A stretch of 28,460 nucleotides of DNA from an uncultured Phascolarctobacterium sp. GTDB taxonomy: Bacteria > Bacillota > Negativicutes > Acidaminococcales > Acidaminococcaceae. Shown piece after piece: positions 6,214 to 13,921 of the stretch; position 1 is the stretch's first letter, and every line of letters starts with the position of its first letter. The position numbers and the translations under genes are program-made. The DNA lies in contig NZ_CAJMEH010000019.1 of the NCBI RefSeq assembly GCF_905212365.1, forward strand, positions 1-28,460, written 5' to 3'. Under the pieces are notes generated by a model. That model did not search any database and was not told the DNA's origin. It saw only the letters and a list, made by a program, of their open reading frames with translations.

Positions 6214-9200
6214 TTACAAAATTATGGCAGGAATCTCATCGAGACCAAGTTGCTTCGCTACGTAATAACGAAGGTACTTGTCAACTAAAACATAACCATC
6301 CCCTTGTCTCTTTACGACTATAGGTTTATCAACTTTGCCGTAAGTGTGATAGTATTCAAGAACAGACTTTATCTTTGCTTCCCTGGGTGGGGTAGATCTC
6401 AATGCCTCGGTTATATAGATGGATGAAAGCGGTATGCTAGAAATTCCAGTTTTTAGTTCTTCTTTTGTTCTTTCTCCTTGAGCAGCAGATTTTCTAGGTT
6501 TCTCTTTCGACAAAGATGAGGCATCAAGCACGAGACCATTTTCCTTAATATATTCAGCAACACGGGGGAGAACTGATGTTCTACCGTATGAAGCGAAGTA
6601 TTTCAAAGATCCAACAATGATAAGCTCATTCTTTGCTCTTGAGAAAGCAACATTTATTCGCCGAGGATCTTTAAAAAAGTTAGTTTGTCTTCGCGTGCGG
6701 GTACAACAAAATATAACAATTTCAGCTTCATCTCCCTGAAAAGCGTCCACCGTGTTAACGTCAATACCTTGGAGTTCCTTCCGTTTTCCTTGCGCAGAAA
6801 TCAGGTTCAAAATTGCGCGTTTCTGTCCTTTATAGGGAGTAATGACTGCGACATGAGTATTAGGCATCGCTTTGCGAATTTGACAGAGGAGAGAGACTAC
6901 AAGATTAGCCTCACCGGGGTTAGTTACAGACTTTCCTTGTTCAGACAGTTCAGCAAATTTAGAGTGGTCAGTGTTTATTAGCGTAAGGTTGTTGCTAAAA
7001 AATAGTGGCTGCTTAGAATCTGTACCAGCACCATTTTTAAGCTTGTTGTCATAGAACAGAGAACTAATCAAATCACCGATTACCGTTGGCATTCTATACT
7101 GAGTTAATAGCATTCGCTTGTTGCTCTCAGGAGCGGCCATAAACATGCGATGGAAGAAGCTCGTGCTGAATAATTCATCCTCATATAGATACCGATCATC
7201 AATCTCAATTTTCTCTGGATCAAGCAGTGCTGGATGGACTGTTGGGGGCAGCTGCATATGGTCACCGATTAGAATAACCTTCTTCCCACGAATATACGGA
7301 ATTAGGATTTCTGCGGGCAAGGCTTTTCCTGCCTCATCGATAATCACAAGATCGTAAGTCACGCGATCTAGCCCTATTCTCTTTTGGGCAAGTCCAACGC
7401 AGGTAGCTCCAATAACGGGTTTGCTCTTCAGAATCAGCTCTCCTACGTTGGGATTATATTGTCCTTCAGAAAAAACGAAATCGCCCCATTTTTTGCATAA
7501 AGCGTTATCTGGCTCATTTGCAACCTTTTCTCGGATGAAGTCACCATAGCTTTTATAGATATGCTCAAAGCTATGATTCTCTATCTGGGGATCAATTTTG
7601 TCTAAATGCCCGCATCGAACAAAGTCAACTGAAAAATCATTACGATTAAGTAACCCCTTCAATACATTGTCAACAGCAACATTCGCTTGGGATACTACCA
7701 GTATTTTAGTAAATATATTTGCTTTAAGTACCTGTAGAATAATTTCTCTAATAACGGTAGTCTTCCCGGTTCCAGGTGGACCCTGAATAAGAAAAATGTC
7801 TTTTTCACCGAGGGCATACTCTATGGCAAAAAGCTGTGAATGGTCTTCTTGTATCCGTTGGTTAAATAACGTGACGGGCTTTTGACTTCCACTTGACTGA
7901 ATATTGCCCCCATCAAGAGCATAAGATTGTAAAAGCGGGTTTGCAAGCTTTCCCACCCGAAACTGATGGAGCGCGTTCGCTTGTTGGACTTCTGCATAAG
8001 GGAAATTCTTTTGATAAAGCGTGATAATTTCTCTGTTTTCCAGAAACTTGTCCATGAGCGTCGCGTCTTCTGAGGCGTAAAGAACACTGGCGTCCCCTTT
8101 GATTGAGACATAACATTGGACACCGGGGGACAATTCAAAAAAGAACTCAACATTGCGCGCTCTTTTCGCTTCTTCATATACGCTGTCCACATATTCTTTA
8201 AGCGAATCTGTGTTGCGAACAATAATGCTATAATCGGCAACGTCGCCATGATACCGTAAAGTCTTTATGACATCCTCGATCTCAACTTCCGTGCGATTAC
8301 CTTTATGAAGATATGTAATTAGTTTATCGGTAGTTTCGGCCCACTTGTTGAAGTACTGCATTCCGTGACGGCTGATTTTGATCTGGTACTGTACCTTGAA
8401 TTCGGAAAGACACATAAGCACAAGATTCGCCATATTTTCTTTGGCCTCGCGCTCAATCAACTCAATGTCCGAATCAAGATATACATTCAGCACGCAATCG
8501 ATTCCCAGAAACACATCGTCCGGCTTTACAAAATACTGCTCATCAAGGAGCCCGTTATAGGAAAAGTAGAGCATTTCATCGTTGCTGACAATTTTTGCCG
8601 AAAAGCAGAGCTCATTATCAAGTTGAAGCTTCACCTCATCTACACTGGAAACCTTGCTTTCATCAAGAGGCGCTATCTTCCAGTCACCCGTACTACTCAA
8701 AAGATCTCTTTCCCTGAGTTTTTCCTCTAGGGCCTTCCATTGCGATTGTGAAAAAACAATAGGAAGATCATCAAAGGAAAAGCAAAGATAACTATCCGAG
8801 GTTCTCTCGCTTACTTCAACCGGGAAAAACAGATTGTATGACCAGTTGGTTGGATAGACACGAATAGTTGCCCCAATTGGGGGAAACCTTTTCTCATTGG
8901 CCAGGTTCCCCTTGGGTAGTCTTAGCTCAACACATCCGTTGTAGTCGAGTAGAACTTGTTTTCGTTCATTATAGCCGGTAACAGTGGCGGAGATGCCGAT
9001 TTTGGGATTGGTTGCAACAACATTTTTGAAGTAACCCTTTCGCGCTGAAAGAACCCGCACATAGTCAGGTGCTCCAATAAAATTGTCGCACATAACCGGA
9101 ATCAAGCTGTCAGACGGTAGCTCATCAATGAATTCACTTTCTGAAAACCGGTATCTCAGAAACTCATCTTTATTTATTTGGACAGAATTATTTAATAGCA

Positions 9201-9801
9201 GGTCCTCCTTTTTCATGTAAATTAGTTTTCCAGTATAAAAATAGTTTTCTGGCAAAATGAAGGAAAACGCTTCCGGTGGATCCAAAGCGCGGATGCTTTT
9301 TCTTCTCTCCAGATTCTTTATGTAATGGGGCAAATAGTGCTTGCAATATGCATCGACTTTCTCTCTGACTTCTTCAAGTTCTCGCAAGAGGCAACGCAAG
9401 GAGTTGCGGCGTAGCATGGTGGATTGGCCTTGCAAGGCTTGTTTGACACTCTCGATTGTGTCCTTGATTTCTTGTAGTAGTTCATTCTTCTCTTCGCACT
9501 GTAGCTTGGCTGCTGAGATCAGCTCATCGCAGTATTCAGATACTGCTGACTTCATTTCAAAATAGTACTTTTGTTGAAGGAGCGCAGCAGCATCTTTCTC
9601 ATCTTGGCTTATTCGGTTTAGGCGAATTTTCTCTGCGGCAGCCATACCAGTGTACCGCTTGAAGGACGCTTCAGCTTTTGCTTGTTTTTTAGCTATTTCA
9701 TCCTGTCTCCGTATCTCATCGGATGATAGTTCATCAAAGATACAGCGGAGTATGCTTGCGCCAATAGTAACACCAGCAGCTATGACAATATACGGAATCA
9801 T
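6214..9801 (-). CDS. SF1 (UPF1/DNA2-like) helicase with N-terminal anchor/coiled coil and C-terminal ParB-like domain, 1195 aa
   Basis: Domains in order: residues 3-23 are a hydrophobic helix (IPYIVIAAGVTIGASIL), a possible membrane anchor. Residues about 30-170 are charged coiled coil. Residues about 190-640 are uncharacterised beta-rich sequence. The helicase core follows, with Walker A GPPGTGKT (674-681), Walker B DEAG (822-825), QLPPT, QYRM (901-904), DAFQGDE (1019-1025) and RRINVAFSRAK (1047-1057), the full SF1B UPF1/SMUBP2 motif set. Residues about 1125-1195 resemble a ParB-N/sulfiredoxin-like fold, with a STPPREAKI segment, DKPIVVK, VLVDKYLRYYVAKQLGL and a final EIPAII strand. The RBS is GTGGGGTG. 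It starts 21 nt after the coiled-coil gene and is the last gene of a four- or five-gene operon. ATP-dependent nucleic-acid unwinding is secure. A defence role is inferred from context and unusual architecture. Confidence 0.88.
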   Translation of the reverse strand: MIPYIVIAAGVTIGASILRCIFDELSSDEIRRQDEIAKKQAKAEASFKRYTGMAAAEKIRLNRISQDEKDAAALLQQKYYFEMKSAVSEYCDELISAAKLQCEEKNELLQEIKDTIESVKQALQGQSTMLRRNSLRCLLRELEEVREKVDAYCKHYLPHYIKNLERRKSIRALDPPEAFSFILPENYFYTGKLIYMKKEDLLLNNSVQINKDEFLRYRFSESEFIDELPSDSLIPVMCDNFIGAPDYVRVLSARKGYFKNVVATNPKIGISATVTGYNERKQVLLDYNGCVELRLPKGNLANEKRFPPIGATIRVYPTNWSYNLFFPVEVSERTSDSYLCFSFDDLPIVFSQSQWKALEEKLRERDLLSSTGDWKIAPLDESKVSSVDEVKLQLDNELCFSAKIVSNDEMLYFSYNGLLDEQYFVKPDDVFLGIDCVLNVYLDSDIELIEREAKENMANLVLMCLSEFKVQYQIKISRHGMQYFNKWAETTDKLITYLHKGNRTEVEIEDVIKTLRYHGDVADYSIIVRNTDSLKEYVDSVYEEAKRARNVEFFFELSPGVQCYVSIKGDASVLYASEDATLMDKFLENREIITLYQKNFPYAEVQQANALHQFRVGKLANPLLQSYALDGGNIQSSGSQKPVTLFNQRIQEDHSQLFAIEYALGEKDIFLIQGPPGTGKTTVIREIILQVLKANIFTKILVVSQANVAVDNVLKGLLNRNDFSVDFVRCGHLDKIDPQIENHSFEHIYKSYGDFIREKVANEPDNALCKKWGDFVFSEGQYNPNVGELILKSKPVIGATCVGLAQKRIGLDRVTYDLVIIDEAGKALPAEILIPYIRGKKVILIGDHMQLPPTVHPALLDPEKIEIDDRYLYEDELFSTSFFHRMFMAAPESNKRMLLTQYRMPTVIGDLISSLFYDNKLKNGAGTDSKQPLFFSNNLTLINTDHSKFAELSEQGKSVTNPGEANLVVSLLCQIRKAMPNTHVAVITPYKGQKRAILNLISAQGKRKELQGIDVNTVDAFQGDEAEIVIFCCTRTRRQTNFFKDPRRINVAFSRAKNELIIVGSLKYFASYGRTSVLPRVAEYIKENGLVLDASSLSKEKPRKSAAQGERTKEELKTGISSIPLSSIYITEALRSTPPREAKIKSVLEYYHTYGKVDKPIVVKRQGDGYVLVDKYLRYYVAKQLGLDEIPAIIL

Positions 9802-9822
9802 AATAGCACCCCACCAGGAAAA

Positions 9823-10392
9823 TTATATTGATGGCGCATCTAGGCTTGCCCGCGAAATTGTGTCATTCAATCGTAGCACAGCAGAGTTCATGGCATCGAG
9901 CATTTGTACATTGATGATTGGTGGACTATCAGAAGTTTGTGGACTAATAATAACATATGAACTATACGAATCATATTGACGCAGCGTAGCATTGATAATT
10001 TTTTCTATGAGGTCAAGCTGTCGCATACGCCTTTCATGATCGGTTTCAATTATCCTCATACGCTCCTCATGCGCATTTCGGCCACTCTCGATTACTTTCG
10101 AGGCTTCAATCTCTGCCAGTTTAGTTTCGTTGGCAAGTTTCTTGATTTCCACTTGATACTGCCCAAGAAGACGTGCGGTTTCGTTTTCTGCCGCGCTAAT
10201 TTGGGCCTCCAACTCAGCACTTATTCGCACACGTTCGGTTTTAGCATCTTCCGTCCTTCTGCGTTCCTCACAAATGGTGTGGATGATTTCAGTTATGCAT
10301 TCAACAGCTCTAATTCCAATTTCGGCTATCTCAAGCGGAGACATTTTTCCTGTTGGCACTGTGGTTTTCCCACCATATTTTATCTTTCCCAT
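9823..10392 (-). CDS. coiled-coil protein, 189 aa (operon component)
   Basis: I do not recognise the family. Layout: a short basic, glycine-containing N-terminus (MGKIKYGGKTTVPTGKM), then a hydrophobic helix (IAEIGIRAVECITEIIHTIC). A long charged coiled coil follows at about residues 42-135 (rich in E, K, R, A), then LDLIEKIINATLRQ, a Ser/Pro-rich linker and a C-terminal amphipathic helix. The ATG at 10392 has AGGAGG 7 nt upstream lying across the previous gene's stop; the ATG at 10413 has no RBS. The same layout recurs in the neighbouring 190-aa protein and in the first about 170 residues of the helicase. The three may therefore assemble through these helices (inference). There is no enzymatic motif. 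Confidence 0.8.
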   Translation of the reverse strand: MGKIKYGGKTTVPTGKMSPLEIAEIGIRAVECITEIIHTICEERRRTEDAKTERVRISAELEAQISAAENETARLLGQYQVEIKKLANETKLAEIEASKVIESGRNAHEERMRIIETDHERRMRQLDLIEKIINATLRQYDSYSSYVIISPQTSDSPPIINVQMLDAMNSAVLRLNDTISRASLDAPSI

Positions 10393-10403
10393 TGTAGTTC
10401 CTC

Positions 10404-10976
10404 CTAACAACATGTGCTAACAAATTTGGTGTATTGCGCGACTGAGATACGAAGTCTTTCTTGAAGCTCAGCCAGTATTGGGGAATCAGACGAGCCAGAT
10501 AAGGTCTGGTTCTCGATGAGCGATGTGACTAAGTCAATGGTATCTTTCACCCTGAGTCTTATCCGAGCTGTAAGCTCACTCCTTCGCAAATATAAATCCA
10601 TTTCAGAATTTGATTCTGCGGTCATTTGTTCAAGTTTTTCTAACAGGACATGACGATCTTTCTCTAATTCAATTTTCAGTTTGTTTAATCGACATTGGCT
10701 TTTCTCTTGCTCCATTTTAACAATGGAATCTGCTCTATCTCGTTCTGTCTCTTTTAAACGCTCTTGCTTTTCCAAGGTCTCATCAAGAGTTGCTTGCATC
10801 ACTTTTGTACGATTGTGCTCGCTACCCCAAGAAATAATCGAAGATGTCATATCAATTAGTTCAATCCCAGCGTTAATACATGTCATTGCAAGATTTCTTG
10901 TAGAAACCCCGTAATACAAATTTGCTCCAGTCTTACTAAGCTCTCCACATAATCGAAACGCAAAATTACGGTTCAT
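10404..10976 (-). CDS. coiled-coil protein, 190 aa (operon component)
   Basis: The family is not recognised. The N-terminal ~30 residues contain LCGELSKTGANLYYGVSTRN, followed by a hydrophobic helix (AMTCINAGIELIDMTSSIIS). A charged coiled coil spans about residues 58-135, then RIRLRVKDTIDLVTSLIENQ, an SGSSDS linker and a C-terminal helix. This order parallels the 189-aa downstream neighbour, suggesting distant paralogy or a shared scaffold role. The start ATG lies inside the last codons of the winged-helix gene (11-nt overlap), with AGGTGAGG as RBS, so translation is probably coupled. It ends 11 nt before the next start. No catalytic residues are evident. Confidence 0.8.
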   Translation of the reverse strand: MNRNFAFRLCGELSKTGANLYYGVSTRNLAMTCINAGIELIDMTSSIISWGSEHNRTKVMQATLDETLEKQERLKETERDRADSIVKMEQEKSQCRLNKLKIELEKDRHVLLEKLEQMTAESNSEMDLYLRRSELTARIRLRVKDTIDLVTSLIENQTLSGSSDSPILAELQERLRISVAQYTKFVSTCC

Positions 10977-12018
10977 AATGTAGCCTCACCTCTTCAAAAA
11001 TGCTAAACGGCACCTTCTGATTAAGGCGCGTTCTATCAGTTCTTTTCAAAATTCGTCTGTATTGTGTGGTACCCGAGGGAACAGAGATTTCCACAAACTC
11101 GTCATATTTATACGGCTGATCTGGAATTGGAACGGAAACCATGCTACGCTGTCCGAGATCTTCCTGCTCAGGCTGTTCCAACAATATGTTTCCTGTCGAT
11201 GCATCAATAAATAAAAGCGTGGTACTGGCATTTACCATTCTTTCATCTCGTACAAAACTCAAAAGCTCATCAGCAGTCTGTGAAAGTAAAGTTGAGTCAA
11301 AAATAGAGAGCTTCTCTAATGTATCAATGACCGTTCGATATCGCAGCAAGCGGCTATCCTCGTAATAGAAATGAAGACATACTATGCCGCGTGATAGAAT
11401 AATCATCGTCCCATCAGACGAAGAAAATTGCTCACTGACCGGAGGGAGGCTGGGTAAAGTATATTCTTGAAATATGTACTCACCCATATCTTCAAGGTAT
11501 AGATAAAAATAGAGCGAACTAAAAAACTCGGGGCGCAAATGTGAAAAACAGTCCATAAATTCAGAGCGTGCGTATTCCTGCAACGGTTGATAATCGCGAT
11601 TTTGTACGATAAACTTGCTTACTTTTACCGGAAGGCGCAATGCATTATCAGGAATACTACAAGTTGCTGCTGGATTTGGCCTTCCCACGTTTCCGGTAAA
11701 ACAGTTAAGATGCGTCTTTCTGGGGGAATTATTAAATTGCTCCACAGAAGCTATTAAATCAAGATAACCCTGACCTGTTTCAGATATTTCAAGTTCAGTT
11801 TCTGACTCATTTAAAAAACCGATACGTAAAAGATAGGAGACTTCATCCTCTACAACCATATCGCCAAGAGAAACTGTATCAGAAATTTCTCTAATAGAGT
11901 ATTTCTCGCTAATCGCCCATAGAATGAACTTCGTAAATTGACCTAAATCATCTATACGATCAGAGCCTACATAAACGATAGCCGAGTTTATAGGGCAAAA
12001 TACACTTATTCGAGACAT
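10966..12018 (-). CDS. N-terminal winged-helix protein of unknown function, 350 aa
   Basis: Residues about 27-88 look like a winged helix-turn-helix: TKFILWAISEKYSIREISDT, then VVEDEVSYLLRIGFL and an ELEISETGQGYLDLI wing. The following ~260 residues contain beta-strand pairs and acidic patches with no motif I can name. They include two cysteines (HLNCF, AATCSI) that do not form a clear metal site. Near the C-terminus are VSVPIPDQPYKYDEFVEI and a basic tail (RRILKRTDRTRLNQK). It could be a DNA-binding regulator of the operon or, more likely given its size, a component that couples DNA or RNA recognition to the helicase. RBS GGAGGG lies about 9 nt upstream. It overlaps the next gene by 11 nt. 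Confidence 0.8.
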   Translation of the reverse strand: MSRISVFCPINSAIVYVGSDRIDDLGQFTKFILWAISEKYSIREISDTVSLGDMVVEDEVSYLLRIGFLNESETELEISETGQGYLDLIASVEQFNNSPRKTHLNCFTGNVGRPNPAATCSIPDNALRLPVKVSKFIVQNRDYQPLQEYARSEFMDCFSHLRPEFFSSLYFYLYLEDMGEYIFQEYTLPSLPPVSEQFSSSDGTMIILSRGIVCLHFYYEDSRLLRYRTVIDTLEKLSIFDSTLLSQTADELLSFVRDERMVNASTTLLFIDASTGNILLEQPEQEDLGQRSMVSVPIPDQPYKYDEFVEISVPSGTTQYRRILKRTDRTRLNQKVPFSIFEEVRLHYEP

Positions 12019-12019
12019 T

Positions 12020-12208
12020 TTAATAGCCCTCCAAAAGACAGAATACTGATGTTATACTCATGTTTGTTTTTTCCTCCACTCCATTGCAAGGTGGTTTCGT
12101 CAGTTCGTAACCTGATGAATTAGCCATCAAATGCAACGGCCTCAAGAACCGCCAGCTTCTCGATAGTAAATAACGTAAGTTCTCATACAAGGTTAATGGT
12201 TTGCTCAT
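12020..12208 (-). CDS. possible 62-aa leader gene of the helicase operon
   Basis: An open frame begins MSKPLTLYENLRYLLSRSW; its TAA stop lies 1 nt before the ATG of the 350-aa gene (TAAAATG). This is the tight spacing seen between the other genes of the operon. It is basic, with no membrane helix and no family I recognise. The AAAGGA upstream is only 3 nt from the ATG, which weakens the start. It could be a genuine small subunit, a translational leader, or chance. Confidence 0.3.
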   Translation of the reverse strand: MSKPLTLYENLRYLLSRSWRFLRPLHLMANSSGYELTKPPCNGVEEKTNMSITSVFCLLEGY

Positions 12209-12291
12209 TTTCCTTTATTCAATCTTTGCTATAGCAACTCGCTTTGTTTCTGCCTAAGCAGAGGCAAGTATACTATCGGCGATGTCTGGCA

Positions 12292-12303
12292 TTCTTATAA
12301 GAA
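12292..12303. promoter_or_regulatory. perfect 12-bp palindrome in the helicase-operon leader (candidate operator)
   Basis: TTCTTATAAGAA lies about 13-24 nt downstream of the predicted transcription start. A bound repressor there would block elongation or promoter escape. The winged-helix product of the operon is a possible ligand (inference). Confidence 0.4.
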
Positions 12304-12322
12304 CTACTCATTATGTTTCGCC

Positions 12323-12331
12323 ATTATATCA
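12323..12331 (-). promoter_or_regulatory. extended -10 promoter of the helicase operon
   Basis: The minus strand reads TGATATAAT, an ideal extended -10. The nearest -35-like hexamer, TTGTCG, is 21 nt upstream of the TATAAT, too far for standard spacing, so recognition would rely on the TGn extension. The remaining gene-free sequence from 12332 to 12477 shows nothing else. Confidence 0.6.
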
Positions 12332-12477
12332 AATTTCTATTCTATATTACGACAAAACCTACCTTTTTTCAATAGATGCTGTTGGATATTAGTGACAATT
12401 TCATTAAAATGTGAGAGATGCTTTGCAAAAGAGAATGCCACCTGCAGAGGTTTATTTGCTTCCACAGGCAACTGCTC

Positions 12478-12726
12478 TTAGCTATCCAGCAGCTTATGTT
12501 CCGTAACTACCTTTTGGAAAAGTTCCAAGGTTCCATTCAGTACTAAGTCGGCGTATGCAGCCGGATCATTATAGATCAAATAATCCAGTTCTGACCGTTA
12601 GAAACAGTTATCCGCCACTTCGTTTTCCACAGCGGTACAATCAATGGAGATCATGCTGCCATCGTTAAATCTCAGCTCCACACAGGCGGTGTCCATATTA
12701 AACTCGCAGCTTTTAATTCTTCTCAT
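12478..12726 (-). pseudogene. DUF6061 family gene interrupted by an in-frame TAA
   Basis: From the ATG at 12726 the frame reads MRRIKSCEFNMDTACVELRF, then GSMISIDCTAVENEVADNCF, then TAA at 12598-12600. It continues in the same frame as RSELDYLIYNDPAAYADLVL and on to a TAA at 12478-12480. The two halves together make a normal ~82-residue DUF6061 protein, a small family common in mobile elements of gut Firmicutes. The start has GGGAGGGAG upstream and overlaps the end of the 101-aa gene. A truncated 42-aa product could still be made. Function of the family is unknown. Confidence 0.75.
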
Positions 12727-13018
12727 GGGTACTCCCTCCCTGTATGCCGTTCTCCTTGGCATAATCACTGGATGCCTTGCGGCGATCTGCACTGTATGGG
12801 GCTGTCAGGCGGAAACACAAACGGACTTTCTGAATCTCAAAGGTCAATCCGCCTTGCTCATCATCGTCGGTCTGCTGGCATTGGTCTGGATACTTGGCGG
12901 CGTAGCTGGTGAGTCTGTTTTTCAGGTCTGTGTTATGAGTCTGTACTTCGATCAGATCGCTGTATTCGTCGAAATAGATGACGGTTGTTTTTTGACGCTT
13001 GGTTAGCCCTGTTTTCAT
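12713..13018 (-). CDS. conserved mobile-element hypothetical protein, 101 aa
   Basis: The product begins MKTGLTKRQKTTVIYFDEYS, then DLIEVQTHNTDLKNRLTSYA, and contains QTDDDEQGGLTFEI and a basic C-terminus (APYSADRRKASSDYAKENG). I recall close relatives beside DUF6061 genes in conjugative or integrative elements of Clostridia and Negativicutes; no function is known. It is hydrophilic, with no membrane segment. GGAGG lies 6 nt before the ATG. It ends 14 nt inside the DUF6061 start, so the two were translated together. It appears intact although its neighbours are broken. Confidence 0.7.
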   Translation of the reverse strand: MKTGLTKRQKTTVIYFDEYSDLIEVQTHNTDLKNRLTSYAAKYPDQCQQTDDDEQGGLTFEIQKVRLCFRLTAPYSADRRKASSDYAKENGIQGGSTHEKN

Positions 13019-13101
13019 AAATACCTCCTGATTTTGGATTTGGCTTTGTTAAGTAAAAATGAAAGAAGAGAGGAAGTTTCCACAGAAAAGATAAAAAATA
13101 C

Positions 13102-13280
13102 TTAAGTAGCTAAAGAAAAAATATTACGTGTTTCTGGATCATAGGTAGCACCAGCTACTTGCGCTGGAGTCAAACCGGAAAGAGCTTGGTGAGGTCTTAT
13201 AAAATTAAAGAAAAACACAAAAACAAAAATGCTGGCATTAGCTGAAGCAAAATCGCGAAATCCTCGGTTTTCTCGGAAAG
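13102..13280 (-). pseudogene. transposase C-terminal fragment (DDE/rve type IS)
   Basis: The minus strand reads ENRGFRDFASANA, a phenylalanine-rich stretch, then FNFIRPHQALSGLTPAQVAG and a short tail to TAA. The 'YNFIRPH..L.G.TPA' sequence followed by AG is the hallmark C-terminus of integrase-core transposases. Only about 60 codons remain; the catalytic DDE residues and the N-terminal HTH are missing. The 5' side is cut where the plus-strand regulator fragment begins (about 13251-13290), so I cannot place the exact junction. No terminal inverted repeat could be paired. The poly-Phe run could reflect decay. Confidence 0.75.
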
Positions 13281-13724
13281 ACCTCTGATGTTCGTATGGC
13301 GCAGTATGAATCAGAAGCCAGAACACCGAAGCAAGACCTTGTAAAAGAAATTGCACATATCTTTGATGTCAGCCCACGAGCAATCACAGTCCCGGAGATT
13401 GACAGCTATATCGGGCTTATGCACACGCTTTTTGCGCTGGAAGATATGTACGGACTGAAAATCGGAGAGATTGACGGGGAAGTGTGTCTGCGGCTTGACA
13501 AGTCCACCGGCTCCACCTATTCCTCCATGTTTGATATGTTCCACGCATGGCAGGAGCAGGCTGCCCGTCTGGAACAGGGAGAGATAACCAAAGAGGAATA
13601 CGACCAGTGGCGGTACAAATATCCCGAATTAGATACCTCAAGTCACTAGCATAAAGTAGTCCCCTCAAAGGAGTTAAGCGACTATCTCACAGAAGCCTTA
13701 AAAAAGGACACTGAATCCGATTAA
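13281..13724 (+). pseudogene. truncated XRE-family-like regulator with in-frame TAG
   Basis: The plus-strand frame reads SDVRMAQYESEARTPKQDL, then DVSPRAITVPEIDSYIGLMH, a LFALEDMYGLKIGEIDGEVC segment and EEYDQWRYKYPELDTSSH, followed by TAG at 13647-13649. The same frame then continues HKVVPSKELSDYLTEALKKD to TAA at 13722-13724. These segments match the C-terminal two-thirds of a helix-turn-helix protein type frequent in gut Firmicutes elements. The N-terminal HTH is removed at the junction with the transposase fragment. No promoter or RBS precedes the first ATG (13296). Confidence 0.7.
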
Positions 13725-13750
13725 AACCGCTTTTCTTCCCCAAAAATGCA

Positions 13751-13801
13751 AAAACCTTACCAACTTTCAGCTTCAAAATGCTTGAAAATCAGTAAGGTTT
13801 T
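13751..13801. terminator. hairpin downstream of guaA
   Basis: AAAACCTTAC (13751-13760) pairs perfectly with GTAAGGTTTT (13792-13801). The 31-nt loop contains TTCA/TTGAA-type inner pairing. On the minus strand it is followed by TTGCATTTTT, 120 nt after the guaA stop; on the plus strand by TTCTTATG after the regulator remnant. It is a plausible bidirectional terminator. The 13802-13921 stretch shows nothing else. Confidence 0.5.
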
Positions 13802-13921
13802 CTTATGTTATTGAAGTATTTTATTTGATGAATAATGCAATAATGTTGCCAAATCGTTGCCAGTACTTAAACAAATTTGCTTGTAACCCGCATAAATAAA
13901 GGCTTTTTCAAGTCCATTTCA

